Shown one piece after another: positions 47,119 to 56,597 of a stretch of DNA of 64,000 nt. Under the pieces are notes generated by a model. That model saw only the letters and a list, made by a program, of their open reading frames with translations. It ran no database searches and was not told the origin of the DNA. Where the stretch lies: positions 1 through 64,000 of the forward strand of contig PABB01000064.1 of NCBI GenBank assembly GCA_002702655.1. Reading direction: 5' to 3'. The position numbers and the translations under genes were made by a program. Source of the DNA: Planctomycetaceae bacterium. GTDB lineage: Bacteria > Planctomycetota > Planctomycetia > Pirellulales > Lacipirellulaceae. Each line of letters starts with the position of its first letter. The stretch's first letter is position 1.

Positions 47119-48351
47119 ATGTCCGCCTTCACGCTCCGCGCCCGCTGGGTCGTGCCCGTCGCCATGCCGCCGATTGAGGGCGGCTACGTGGCGATTGCCG
47201 GTGCGCGCATCGCCGCCGTCGGTGGGCCCGAGGCGATTGTCGGGCCGGTCGAAGATCTGGGCGATGTGGCGTTGTTGCCGGGCCTGGTCAACGCGCACTG
47301 CCACCTGGAGTTCAGCAGCCTGACGCGACCGTTGGGCGAACCGGGATCGCCCCTGCCACAGTGGATCGCCCAGGTCATCGTCGAACGCAAGCGGGCGGAC
47401 CGCAATGCCACCGCTGCCGTCGCCGCGGGAATGGCGGAGAGCCTGGCCGCGGGCGTGACGACCATCGGCGAGATCGCCACGAATCAGCCGTCCGTGTACG
47501 CGACGGCCACTCCGCGACCGAGGCTGGCCCTGCTGCACGAGGCGATCGGGTTCTCCGCGGCACGCAGCGACTCGGTCTTTGCCGATGTCGCCAGCCGAGC
47601 CGAGCAGGCCGCGGCCGATGGCGCCAGCGTGCTGGCCAGCGGGGTCAGTCCGCATGCGCCGTACACGGTGCATCCCGAGTTGGTGAGTCGGCTAGCTGAC
47701 TGGGCGGCGGGCCGCGACGCACCGATCGCCATGCATCTGGCCGAGTCGCCGGAGGAACTGCAATTGCTCGCCGCCGGGGCCGGGCCGTTTCGCGAGCTGC
47801 TCGACCAGCGAAGCATGTGGGACCCTGGGGCCATTCCAGCCGGCACGCGGCCTGTCGACTACCTGCGGCGGCTGGCCGCCGCGCCGCGGGCGCTGGCCGT
47901 GCACGGCAACTACTTTGGCGCCGAGGAAATTGAGTTCCTCGCTGCGCACCGCGACCGGTTGAGCGTCGTCTACTGCCCGCGGACCCACGGGTACTTCGGC
48001 CACGAGCCGTATCCGCTGGCGGCGATGCAGAAAGCCGGCGTACGCGTCGTGCTGGGGACCGACAGCCGGGCTTCGAACCCGGATTTGAATCTGTGGAGCG
48101 AGGCCCGAGCGGCCATGGAGTTGCACCCCACGCTGTCGCCGGAGGCGGCGCTGGGCATGGCGACTTTGGACTCGGCGGGTGCGTTGGGACTTGAGAACCA
48201 GGTTGGCAGCTTGGCAATAGGGCGGTTCGCGGATCTTGCAACGGTTCCGCTCGTTGGCGAGGGCGATGTCTTGGCGGAGGTGCTGAATTCCTCTAACGTC
48301 ACGCGCATTTGGCTGGCAGGACGATCGGTTCTGCCTGAACCGCTGGCGTGA
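47119..48351 (+). CDS. Amidohydrolase, possibly aminodeoxyfutalosine deaminase
   Basis: This 410-residue cytoplasmic amidohydrolase of the ATZ/TRZ-MtaD group has metal ligands His60 and His62 in NAHCHLEF, His206 in MHLAES (with Glu209), His262 in VHGNY and Asp315 in LGTDSRASN. The family deaminates nucleosides and related compounds. Its place behind mqnA-mqnC and the ABC system suggests it could deaminate aminodeoxyfutalosine, a step needed in one branch of the futalosine route. The choice among deaminases is inference. It is convergent with the hypothetical gene at 48400. Confidence 0.85.
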   Translation: MSAFTLRARWVVPVAMPPIEGGYVAIAGARIAAVGGPEAIVGPVEDLGDVALLPGLVNAHCHLEFSSLTRPLGEPGSPLPQWIAQVIVERKRADRNATAAVAAGMAESLAAGVTTIGEIATNQPSVYATATPRPRLALLHEAIGFSAARSDSVFADVASRAEQAAADGASVLASGVSPHAPYTVHPELVSRLADWAAGRDAPIAMHLAESPEELQLLAAGAGPFRELLDQRSMWDPGAIPAGTRPVDYLRRLAAAPRALAVHGNYFGAEEIEFLAAHRDRLSVVYCPRTHGYFGHEPYPLAAMQKAGVRVVLGTDSRASNPDLNLWSEARAAMELHPTLSPEAALGMATLDSAGALGLENQVGSLAIGRFADLATVPLVGEGDVLAEVLNSSNVTRIWLAGRSVLPEPLA

Positions 48352-48399
48352 GAACCGACCTGTCCGCAAACAGTGACAGCGCTGATTCTCGTACGGCAG

Positions 48400-48921
48400 T
48401 CAGCAATAAAACGTCTGACGTCGCCCCAGTGCGTTCAAGTACGCCCAAATCAGATTCAAGTCGCGAGCGTTTCCGCTGAAGTCTGCCAGCGCCGCGCGGC
48501 GTTGGTGCACGAGCCGACGCATGTCTAGGGTCGCGATGCCCTGCCCATCGGCCGACTCAAACTGAAAGCGGGCCGAATCGAGCGACAGCGAGCGACCCAC
48601 TGTGCGGATCAACAACGCCGTCTCGCGACTTGGCAAAACGCGCCAGCGAGCGTGGGGCTTCGGCCATTCCAGTTGCCCCGCCAGCATGTCGAACGTCGGT
48701 TGATCGTTGGTCGCGACAGTCGCGTGGTTGGCGTCAATTGACAGCTCGTATCGAGATCCATCCAGCCAAGTCCAAGCCGCGGGCTGCGAAGGCCACTCCG
48801 GCCAATTCGACAGCAGTCGCTTGTCCCCAACCTCCAGTTCCATTCCCGCCATGCTTGACTGCCGATATCGCACGGCAATGGAGTCGCACTCAAGCGGCGT
48901 GGATGGGGGGAAGTGTTCCAT
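48400..48921 (-). CDS. Hypothetical protein, operon partner of the 592-residue secreted protein
   Basis: This 173-residue protein has no signal peptide or membrane segment. It is rich in Trp and Arg (WPEWPSQPAAWTWLDGSRYEL) and ends with two helices (LNLIWAYLNALGRRQ). It starts 11 nt after the stop of the 592-residue gene, so they are co-transcribed. No family is recognised. It is accepted as a real gene because of this spacing and its mixed, protein-like composition. Confidence 0.55.
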   Translation of the reverse strand: MEHFPPSTPLECDSIAVRYRQSSMAGMELEVGDKRLLSNWPEWPSQPAAWTWLDGSRYELSIDANHATVATNDQPTFDMLAGQLEWPKPHARWRVLPSRETALLIRTVGRSLSLDSARFQFESADGQGIATLDMRRLVHQRRAALADFSGNARDLNLIWAYLNALGRRQTFYC

Positions 48922-48932
48922 TGCGGCGGGGC

Positions 48933-50711
48933 CTATTGCTCCATCTTCTGCACATCCGCGATGAACTCGGACAAGGCCGTCACGGCGTCCGCGGGGGCGA
49001 CGACGTCGACTGCCAGTTGCCCCTCCACGACGCGGGCCGCCACGCCGACCGGCGAGCTGTCGGCAAAGTCGGGAATGTCGGGCGGCGTGACGATGCCGCC
49101 GATATTCTTGTAGAACAGCGTCACCACGCGCTCGAACCACGCCACGCACCCTTGGGGGCTGACTAGCGCCTGCCAGGGGGCGGCCGGATCGAGCTGCACC
49201 CCGGTCCGCGCCACGGCCGGCGACTCCGCCAGCCCGGTCTCGCGTTGGCCGACGGCCAGCATGACGTCGACCACTTGCCCCTGGGGGGCCAAACCCGCGA
49301 CCAGCGTATCGTCGGCCGCCGCGAGGACGAAGATCCGGGCGACGCCGTCGTCTCCCACCAATGCCTTCGAAAACGGCGACATGGCGGGGACGTGTTTGTC
49401 GGCCATCGCGGTCCCGACGTCGTAGGCAATCTCCAGGGCCGGCTTGCCAGCGATCGTGCGGGTGGCGACGGTGCACGGCAGCTCGACGTCCGTGTGGAAT
49501 TGGTCCTTCAGCGCGTTGGTCGTGGCGTAGGATTGGCGGATGTTTTCGAGCGACTGAGCCGCATCGTCGACTTGCAGCACGGCGTAGAACTGGCTGAACA
49601 TCGGGTCGTCCTCGCCGCCAGGGAGCATCAAGAACGACCAGCTGCGCAGGCCTTCCCACAACTGGGATTCGGCGGCCACCAGCGCTTTCCAATCCTCCTC
49701 TGGCATGGCGCCCAGGCCGAACTCCTCGGGGCTCGACTCCACGATGCGGCGATAGAAGTCCAGGGCGAAGGGGCCCAGTTCTGGCGCGGCAGCGCCCGCG
49801 GCAGCAACGGCAAACGGCCCCGCCGCGAAACCGGTCATCCCGTCTTCCGCGCGTGCCGCATCTGTCAAGCGTTGCAGCACGGCGTCCTCGGCAAGCGGTA
49901 CGCGGAGTCCCAGCCGGATGCTCAAATCGTCCTGCAGATTGAGCCCCAGCGCAGCGGCGGTCCCCTCGTGCCGCGCTGCGGCGACCAGGTCCCGGGTCAC
50001 GTCGACGCTCCACATTTGTTCCGCGAGCCGTTCTGCGTTCTCCTCGCCGGAGTAGCGGGCCTCGAGGCGGCTCTGTTCGCCGTCGAGCTGCTTGTCCAAC
50101 AGACCGGCGAGCAGTTCCACGCCCGTCGGCATCAGCATGGCCGAGACTTGGTTGTCTGCCAGCCAGGGCTCCAGTCCGTTCAGCCCGCCCACGGCCGCCG
50201 GATCGGCGGCGAGCATCAGCTCCATCGTGTCGCGGTGCTCCACGTTCATGAGCATGGCGAAGTCGCCATCGCGAGCCACGAGCACGTCCTCGCCTCCCAA
50301 CGCCACCCGGCAAATCTCGCCCGTTTCGTCGCCGCCGACCGCCGCGACGAACTCGGCGTAGTCGCTCACTGGCGCCCACACGACGGGGATCAACGCCGGC
50401 AGGTTGTGATCGCCAGGCAAGAATGCGAGCAACAAGTCGCCCTGGTCGTCGAGCCCGGCCCCCAGTCCGGTGGCGAACTTAATGAGTGCCAGAGGCCCTG
50501 GCGACTGCACGCGAAAGGCCGCGGCAAGCTGCTGCAGCAGCCGGTCCGCAGTGGCCAGGTCGCGCACCAGCACGAATCCCAAGGCGTCGTCCGGCAAGTG
50601 CTGCAGAACCGCGACGCGACCGGGCGCCAATTCGCCTCGGGCGGCGGCTGGGATTGGCGCCAACGCGGCGGCTGCCAGGACGAGACACGCGGCAAAATAT
50701 CGAGCGAGCAT
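48933..50711 (-). CDS. Large secreted hypothetical protein of planctomycete type
   Basis: This 592-residue protein has a signal peptide (1-26, ending AAARG). The mature protein begins LPDDALGFVLVRDLATADRLLQQL and GDLLLAFLPGDHN, which resemble large periplasmic planctomycete proteins of unknown function made of two similar alpha/beta halves. The second half (about residue 380 on) repeats the pattern with TRTIAGKPALEIAYDVG and RIFVLAAADDTLVAGL. The ATG at 50711 starts the hydrophobic signal; the frame continues upstream. It is followed by the 173-residue gene. No catalytic residues were recognised. Confidence 0.75.
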   Translation of the reverse strand: MLARYFAACLVLAAAALAPIPAAARGELAPGRVAVLQHLPDDALGFVLVRDLATADRLLQQLAAAFRVQSPGPLALIKFATGLGAGLDDQGDLLLAFLPGDHNLPALIPVVWAPVSDYAEFVAAVGGDETGEICRVALGGEDVLVARDGDFAMLMNVEHRDTMELMLAADPAAVGGLNGLEPWLADNQVSAMLMPTGVELLAGLLDKQLDGEQSRLEARYSGEENAERLAEQMWSVDVTRDLVAAARHEGTAAALGLNLQDDLSIRLGLRVPLAEDAVLQRLTDAARAEDGMTGFAAGPFAVAAAGAAAPELGPFALDFYRRIVESSPEEFGLGAMPEEDWKALVAAESQLWEGLRSWSFLMLPGGEDDPMFSQFYAVLQVDDAAQSLENIRQSYATTNALKDQFHTDVELPCTVATRTIAGKPALEIAYDVGTAMADKHVPAMSPFSKALVGDDGVARIFVLAAADDTLVAGLAPQGQVVDVMLAVGQRETGLAESPAVARTGVQLDPAAPWQALVSPQGCVAWFERVVTLFYKNIGGIVTPPDIPDFADSSPVGVAARVVEGQLAVDVVAPADAVTALSEFIADVQKMEQ

Positions 50712-50829
50712 GGGATGGCCGGGGTGAATGCTGGGGAGACGCAACGGGGCCGTGCCGGGCCTTTATTATCCGGCGTACTCTGCACGGCAGCAAGCCGGTC
50801 CGGATTGGGCGGCGACGCTGCGGCGAGCT

Positions 50830-51594
50830 CTATCGCACGCCTGTTGGGGCTGGGGCGGTCGCCGTCTCGGCGCCATCGTCCGCCGCGCCAGCGCGCCGCC
50901 GGGCGGTCGCCGGGATCTGCAGTCCCCGCCCGCCGTCGGCGACCGCGAACACGAACGACCAATGGAAAGCCAAACCGATCAGCACGGCGATGTGGAACAC
51001 TTCGTGCGGCCCGATCACGCCGGGGATCAGCGTCGGCCATTTGAAGGCTTCCATCAGCGCGCCCACAGAATAGGCGACGCCGCCCCAGAGGATGGGCTCG
51101 GCAAAGCGGAAGCCGTAGCGGCGCATCAGTGCGATCCCCGATCCGGCGCCAATCCAACCCATGCCCAAATACAGCGACAACCCGACGGCCTGCGGCATCT
51201 CGTCGAAGAACACCATCTTCAGCGTGATCGCGGTGACCGCAAATCCCCAGACCAGCGCCAACACCCCCCACCGCCCCCAGCCGCGAAACAGAATGATGTG
51301 GATCGGCGTGAAGGAGCAGGCGATCAGCACGAAGATCGCCGCGTGGTCCAGCATGCGCAGCACTCGGCGTGCGGTTCCGCCATCTTCGAGCAGATGGTAC
51401 GTGCCGCTCATCGACAGCAGGAACACGGTGCCGAAGGCGAACACGACCAGACCGGTCGTCCGCAGATTGCAGCCCAGTCCGCGCCGAAACAAAAACGGCG
51501 CCAGCACCAGAAACAGGCCGGCGCCCAACAGGTGCGAGAGACTGCTGAACGGTTCGGCGAAACCGGGGATCGGGTATATCGCGGCCATGACCAT
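50830..51594 (-). CDS. Hemolysin III family (PAQR-like) membrane protein
   Basis: This 254-residue protein has seven hydrophobic segments and the family metal-site residues: SMSGTYHL, LDHAAIFVLIA and the C-terminal HEVFHIAVLIGLAFHW. The PAQR/HlyIII fold is a zinc-dependent membrane hydrolase (ceramidase-like in eukaryotes); bacterial members have unclear substrates. Possible starts are ATG at 51594 or 51588. It begins 10 nt after the transketolase stop, so the two are likely co-transcribed. The C-terminal 30 residues are Ala/Pro-rich. Confidence 0.88.
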   Translation of the reverse strand: MVMAAIYPIPGFAEPFSSLSHLLGAGLFLVLAPFLFRRGLGCNLRTTGLVVFAFGTVFLLSMSGTYHLLEDGGTARRVLRMLDHAAIFVLIACSFTPIHIILFRGWGRWGVLALVWGFAVTAITLKMVFFDEMPQAVGLSLYLGMGWIGAGSGIALMRRYGFRFAEPILWGGVAYSVGALMEAFKWPTLIPGVIGPHEVFHIAVLIGLAFHWSFVFAVADGGRGLQIPATARRRAGAADDGAETATAPAPTGVR

Positions 51595-51604
51595 GGCGGG
51601 TCGA

Positions 51605-53665
51605 TTACGCCCCGAGCGACCGTTTGGCCGCATCGACGACGGCGTCCACGGTGATGCCCATTTCCTGAAACACCTTGTCCTGCGGGGCCGACGCGCCGAA
51701 GCCGTGCATGCCGACGAATTCGCCGCGATCGCCGATGTAGCGGTCCCAGCCCTGCCGGACGCCCGCTTCGACGGCCACCCGGGCCTTCACCCCCGGCGGC
51801 AGCACCGACTCGCGGTAGGCGGCGTCCTGGTCGGCGAACAGTTCCATTGATGGCAGGCTCACCACGCGCGCTGCCACGCCCTCGGCGGTCAGCTGCTCGT
51901 AGGCGGCCACGGCCAGGGACAGTTCGCTGCCGGTTCCCATGAGAATCACCTCGGGCTTGCCGCCGGCCGCGTCGGCCAGCACGTAGCCGCCGCGCAGCAC
52001 GCCGTCGGCCGAGGCGTACTTGCTGCGGTCGAGCGTCGGCAGATTCTGCCGGGTCAGGACCAACAGCGCGGGACGCTTTGTCTGCAGCAAGGCCGCCCGC
52101 CAGGCTTGGGACGTTTCATTCGCGTCGCCGGGGCGGAGCACTACCATGTTGGGAATCGATCGCGCGGCGGCCAGCTGTTCCACCGGCTGGTGCGTGGGGC
52201 CGTCCTCGCCCACGCCGATCGAATCGTGCGTGAAGACGTGGATGGCAGGCACGCCCATGATCGCCGCCAGCCGCAGCGACGGCCGGCAGTAGTCGCTGAA
52301 CACGAAGAACGTGGCGCCGTAGGCTCGCACGCCGCTGAGGCACATGCCGTTGACCGCCGCGGCCATGGCGTGCTCGCGAATGCCGAAGTGGAAGTTGCGG
52401 CCGGCGTAGTTGTCCGGCCCGAAATCACCGGCCTCGCCCCAGGCGAGCAGCGTTTTGGTCGAGGGCGCCAAATCGGCCGAGCCGCCGATCAGCCACGGGA
52501 TGTTCTTGGCGACCGCGTTGAGCGCCTTGCCGCCGGTCGCGCGGGTGGCGACGCCCTTCGCGTCGGCGGGGAACTCCGGCAGATCGGCGTCCCAGCCGGC
52601 CGGCAACTCATGGGCCTGCATCTGCTTGATCTGCTCGGCCAACTGCGGGTGCTGTTGCGCGTACTTGGCGAACAGGGCCTCCCACGCTTCGCGCTGTTCG
52701 CGGCCGCGGACTCCCAGGGTGTCGGCAAAGTTCTGCGGCGCCTCGTCGGGCACGAGGAACTGCGCGTCCTCCGGCCAGCCGTATCCAGCTTTGGTGGCTT
52801 TGATTTCATCGGCGCCCAGCGGTTCGCCATGGGCGGAGTGGCTGCCGGCCTTGTTGGGGGCGCCGTAACCGATGACGCTGCGGACGATGATCAGCGTGGG
52901 GGCGTCGTCGCATTTGTGAAAGCCGTCGAGCGCCGAGGCCAGCGCGCCCAGGTCGTTGGCGTCGTCGACCCGCAGCACGTTCCAGCCCAGCCCTTCGAAC
53001 CGCGTGGCCACGTCCTCGCTGAACGCCAGGTCGGTATCGCCCTCGATCGTGATCTTGTTGTCGTCGTACAGCCAGCACAGGTTGGCGAGCTTGAGGTGAC
53101 CGGCCAGGGAAGCCGCTTCGCAGCAAACCCCTTCCATCAAATCGCCGTCGCTGCACAGCGTGTAGACGTTGTAGTCGAACAGTTCGAAACCGGGCTGATT
53201 GTAGTTGGCGGCCAGCCACTTCGAGGCGATCGCCATACCCACGCTGTTGCCGCAGCCTTGCCCCAGCGGGCCGGTCGTCGTTTCGACGCCGTACGTGTGA
53301 CCGTACTCCGGGTGACCAGGCGTGGCGCTGCCCCATTGGCGAAAGTTCTTGAGGTCCTCCAGCGTGACGGCCAGTTCGTCCGTGGCGTTGCCGGCGTCAT
53401 CCAGCTTCTTCACGCCCGCCAAATGCAGCACCGAGTAGATCAGCATCGACGCGTGCCCGCAGGACAGCACGAACCGATCGCGATTGGGCCACAGCGGCGC
53501 CTCCGGATCGTAGCGCAGGGCGCCGGTCCAGATCTGGTAGGCCACCGGCGCCAGGGCCATCGGCGTGCCGGGGTGACCGGAGTTGGCCGCTTGGACGCCG
53601 TCCATGGCCAGCGTGCGAATCGTGTTGATGGTCAGCTGCGAAACGTCTTGCGAGACAGTCGACAT
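51605..53665 (-). CDS. tkt: Transketolase
   Basis: This 686-residue thiamine-diphosphate enzyme of the pentose phosphate pathway moves two-carbon units between sugar phosphates. Seen are AANSGHPGTPMALAPVAY, CSDGDLMEGVCCEAASLAGHL for the cofactor/magnesium site, GVGEDGPTHQPVEQLA and the C-terminal domain with GTGSELSLAVAAYEQL. Length is normal. The ATG at 53665 (MSTVSQDVSQ) starts the family similarity. It is followed by the HlyIII gene after 10 nt. Confidence 0.96.
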   Translation of the reverse strand: MSTVSQDVSQLTINTIRTLAMDGVQAANSGHPGTPMALAPVAYQIWTGALRYDPEAPLWPNRDRFVLSCGHASMLIYSVLHLAGVKKLDDAGNATDELAVTLEDLKNFRQWGSATPGHPEYGHTYGVETTTGPLGQGCGNSVGMAIASKWLAANYNQPGFELFDYNVYTLCSDGDLMEGVCCEAASLAGHLKLANLCWLYDDNKITIEGDTDLAFSEDVATRFEGLGWNVLRVDDANDLGALASALDGFHKCDDAPTLIIVRSVIGYGAPNKAGSHSAHGEPLGADEIKATKAGYGWPEDAQFLVPDEAPQNFADTLGVRGREQREAWEALFAKYAQQHPQLAEQIKQMQAHELPAGWDADLPEFPADAKGVATRATGGKALNAVAKNIPWLIGGSADLAPSTKTLLAWGEAGDFGPDNYAGRNFHFGIREHAMAAAVNGMCLSGVRAYGATFFVFSDYCRPSLRLAAIMGVPAIHVFTHDSIGVGEDGPTHQPVEQLAAARSIPNMVVLRPGDANETSQAWRAALLQTKRPALLVLTRQNLPTLDRSKYASADGVLRGGYVLADAAGGKPEVILMGTGSELSLAVAAYEQLTAEGVAARVVSLPSMELFADQDAAYRESVLPPGVKARVAVEAGVRQGWDRYIGDRGEFVGMHGFGASAPQDKVFQEMGITVDAVVDAAKRSLGA

Positions 53666-53842
53666 GGCAATTGGCAAAAACGGCGGGCGGGGGCGGGATC
53701 GCGGCCGCAGCGAGAGGCGGCTCGGCAAACCCGCAATATATGGCAAAATCGCCCGCCCGGGGAGATGCCAACGTGTTGCGACCGCCGCCCAGATGGGGCC
53801 CCTGGCTGCAGCGGGGGGCGGAGATTGCGAAGCGGGGCCCTG

Positions 53843-54832
53843 CTACAGGAACACCCGCTGTCCGCTGCGTGCGCTTTGCCGCGCCTTGCTGGCGATCGAG
53901 ATCGCTCGGTGAGCGTCCTCCAAGCTGGCCGTCTTCAGCACCAGGCTCTCTACGGCCCGGTGAAAATGCAGCAGCATCTGCTCGCCGACGGGCCGCTCGT
54001 GTTCCAGCCGCTCGAGGTGTTGTCCCGCCTCGTTGAACCAGATGAGCGTCGAGGGCATGTCGAGAAACGCGATGCCGCGCTCGCACACGACCTTCATGTC
54101 GGCCGGGCGGCGGTAGGCGAGCGATTCCTCGTATTGCGGGGCGACATACTCGCCGCAGGCGATCACGGCCAGCGGGCCCGTGCCGAACTCGCCCGGCGGC
54201 GAGAATTCCAGGCTCACCGAAAAATACTCGGAAGCATCCCCGCCGCCCCCGCGGTGCATCGAGCCGACCAGCGAGGTCGGTTCCTCCTCGGCAACGTATC
54301 GGCACCAATCGACCAATTCGATCAGATCGACGCTGCACGGTTCCCGGCTGCTGCGCGAGGCGCCCGAGAGTTCCCGGCGATTGCAGAACAGCAGCCGCGG
54401 TCGGCCGAGCTTGGTAGCGATCAGTTCTTTCAGCCGCAACGTGGCCGGCGACAACCGGCAGGGAAACTCCGTCATGAAGGCGACGCCGGCGTCGCGCACG
54501 CGGTCGCGCAGGTCCGCCGCTTCCTCGTCGCGGAGTTCCAGGGCGGCAGCGCAGTACACGCCCTTGCCCGCGTCGCACGCGGCGTAAATCGGCAGGGCGC
54601 CGTACCACTCGCTGCTGTAGACGATGACCGCTTCCACGTCGTTGCGCTGGATGAGCGCGTGGAAGCCATCGTGAACGTCGGCCCCAAGTGTGCGGGCGGC
54701 TTGCTCGGCGCGGTGCCCCACGGGGTCGCACACGGCTGTCACTTCGAACCGATCCGGCACGGCTCGCAACGCGGGGAGCCGCTGCGTTTCCCAGGCCGAG
54801 CCAACGCCAATCACGCCAACGGGGATCTTCAT
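53843..54832 (-). CDS. Gfo/Idh/MocA family oxidoreductase with altered active-site motif
   Basis: This 329-residue protein has an N-terminal Rossmann fold (VGVIGVGSAW, 4-13) and VTAVCDP for NAD(P) binding. Where the family has the E-K-P motif with catalytic Lys, it reads KGVYCAAALEL, so that Lys is missing. The C-terminal domain is family-like, with VGSMHRGGGGDASEYFSVSLEF. It may bind nicotinamide without the usual sugar dehydrogenase activity. It lies 143 nt behind maf and 177 nt before transketolase, all on the minus strand. The substrate is unknown. Confidence 0.88.
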   Translation of the reverse strand: MKIPVGVIGVGSAWETQRLPALRAVPDRFEVTAVCDPVGHRAEQAARTLGADVHDGFHALIQRNDVEAVIVYSSEWYGALPIYAACDAGKGVYCAAALELRDEEAADLRDRVRDAGVAFMTEFPCRLSPATLRLKELIATKLGRPRLLFCNRRELSGASRSSREPCSVDLIELVDWCRYVAEEEPTSLVGSMHRGGGGDASEYFSVSLEFSPPGEFGTGPLAVIACGEYVAPQYEESLAYRRPADMKVVCERGIAFLDMPSTLIWFNEAGQHLERLEHERPVGEQMLLHFHRAVESLVLKTASLEDAHRAISIASKARQSARSGQRVFL

Positions 54833-54975
54833 AGGCCAGTCGTCAGTCTCGGGAGGATGGCATGGCGGATCGGCGACGGGCGCGACCCTGCTGCCTCGCC
54901 GTGACTACCCTGCAAGTATAGCGGCCGCCGCCAGCCGCACCCAGTTGCCGCCAGCCGCTTCGCCATGGGCGCCCG

Positions 54976-55626
54976 TTACGGCTGATAACCGGCGGCGGCG
55001 AGCATTTCCGCTAGCAATTCCATCGGCAGGCCGATGACGTTCGATTCACTCCCCTTCTCCAGCCGCAGCCATCCCAGCCGGTCTTGGTAGCCAAACGCCC
55101 CGGCTTTGCCCTGCCATTGGCCGCTGGCCAGATACTCGTCGAGCGATTCGTCGGAAATCGGCTCCATAAACAACTCCGACACGGCCAGTCGAGACACGGG
55201 AGCGTCCAATGGCTCCTCCCTGTTTTCGGGCGACCAGGGCCACAGGCACAGGCCGCTGTAGACCCGGTGGCGGTTGCCGCGCAGGCGGCCGAGCATGCTG
55301 GCCGCGTGGGTTTCGTCGGCGGGCTTGCCGAGGACCTCGCCGCCGCATTCGGCGACCGTATCGCAGGCAATGATCAGGTGCGGCGCCGCGGGGTCCAGGC
55401 CGTCGGGGAACTCGCCATGGGCCAGACGTGCGGCCACATGGGCCGCTTTCTCGACCGCCAACTCGACCACCAGGGCCGCGGGACCGCCGGCGGAACAGAT
55501 GCCGCATTCCACGTGGTCGTGGGGAGGCATCACCGCGAACGAGTATCCGGCCTCAGCCATCAGGCGTCGCCGCTGCGGCGATCCGCTGGCGAGGATCAGC
55601 GTGGGTTGAGTGGGCGGCTGGGACAC
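54976..55626 (-). CDS. maf: Maf family nucleotide pyrophosphatase
   Basis: This 216-residue protein hydrolyses non-canonical or methylated nucleoside triphosphates to monophosphates and pyrophosphate. It has TLILASGSPQRRRLM near the N-terminus, the catalytic stretch ACDTVAECGGEVLGKP and the C-terminal ASGQWQGKAGAFGYQD. The likely start is a GTG at 55626 (before SQPPTQPTLILASGS). It is divergent from the pseudouridine synthase gene; TACAAT at 55730-55725 on the minus strand may be its -10 element. Confidence 0.92.
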   Translation of the reverse strand: MSQPPTQPTLILASGSPQRRRLMAEAGYSFAVMPPHDHVECGICSAGGPAALVVELAVEKAAHVAARLAHGEFPDGLDPAAPHLIIACDTVAECGGEVLGKPADETHAASMLGRLRGNRHRVYSGLCLWPWSPENREEPLDAPVSRLAVSELFMEPISDESLDEYLASGQWQGKAGAFGYQDRLGWLRLEKGSESNVIGLPMELLAEMLAAAGYQP

Positions 55627-55788
55627 GATGGGGCAATGGCGTCTCGCGAGCGAGACGGCTGTCCTTGGGGGCGTTCGAAGCGATGATTCGTCACGGGGGC
55701 TGAGCGGCGGGCCCCTGAAACGGTATTGTAGGACTCGCGTCGCCTGCCGGACACCGGACCCGCTGACTCTCCACCCGCTCGCGTTGAC

Positions 55789-56499
55789 ATGAACTCCGGC
55801 GAACTGGAGATCCTGTACGAGGACAATCACCTGTTGGCGGTGAACAAGCCGGCGATGTTGCCCACCATGGGCGTGGCCGCGGACCGGCCCAGCTTGCTCG
55901 CGACGGCCAAGGAGTGGCTACGCATTCGATATGAAAAACCGGGCAACGTCTACTTGGGCGTGGTCAGCCGGCTCGACGCCCCCGTGACCGGCGTGACGCT
56001 GTTGGCGAAGACGTCCAAGGCGGCCGCGCGGTTGACCGAGGCGTTCCGGACCCGCAAGGTCGAGAAAGTCTACTGGGCGGTGATCGACGGTCTGGCCGAC
56101 CCGCCCAGCGGCTCGCTGGAACATCATCTGCGGCACGACGATCGCCATCGACGCGTGCATGTGACGCACGCCAACTGCCCCGACGCCAAAATCGCCCGGC
56201 TGGGCTACCGCACGCTCGCCGCGCTCCAGGACCTGTCGCTGCTGGAAGTGCAATTGGAAACGGGACGGAAGCACCAGATCCGCGTCCAGTTGGCCAAGGC
56301 CATTCGCCCCGTGGTCGGCGACCGTAAGTACGGCAGCGAGTTGGAGTTGCGTAGCGGAATCGCGCTGCATGCGCGGCGGCTCGTGCTGCAGCACCCGGTG
56401 CGCCGCGAACCGCTGGAAATCGCGGCCCCGTTGCCGGCTGTTTGGCACAAGCGGCGCGAATTTGCCGAGTTAATTCGGCTGGCTTCGGCGGCGGAGTGA
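55789..56499 (+). CDS. RluA-type pseudouridine synthase
   Basis: This 236-residue RNA-modifying enzyme converts uridine to pseudouridine in rRNA or tRNA. The catalytic Asp63 lies in VVSRLDAPVTGVTLLAK, where most members read HRLDxxTSG. KVYWAVIDG and QLETGRKHQIRVQLA are present. There is no S4 domain, unlike many RluA proteins. The target site cannot be predicted. It is divergent from maf. Confidence 0.92.
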   Translation: MNSGELEILYEDNHLLAVNKPAMLPTMGVAADRPSLLATAKEWLRIRYEKPGNVYLGVVSRLDAPVTGVTLLAKTSKAAARLTEAFRTRKVEKVYWAVIDGLADPPSGSLEHHLRHDDRHRRVHVTHANCPDAKIARLGYRTLAALQDLSLLEVQLETGRKHQIRVQLAKAIRPVVGDRKYGSELELRSGIALHARRLVLQHPVRREPLEIAAPLPAVWHKRREFAELIRLASAAE

Positions 56500-56597
56500 C
56501 GTTGCTGATTCGCGATGGGTTGGCGCCTTTGCGGCCCTGGCTGCCGTCGCGGTACACTTGTTAGTAGCGATGGTGTTCTTGCCTTGCCAATCGGCGA

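Noticed and set aside
45375..47165. A 596-residue minus-strand frame opposite the ABC-2/CPBP gene
   Set aside because: It is rich in His, Gln and Arg, as expected of a shadow of Ala/Leu/Val codons; the plus-strand gene has intact protease and permease motifs.
52106..54904. A 932-residue open frame on the plus strand across the transketolase and oxidoreductase genes
   Set aside because: It lies opposite well-supported genes with clear motifs, its translation has no recognisable domain, and such frames arise from the high GC content at third positions.
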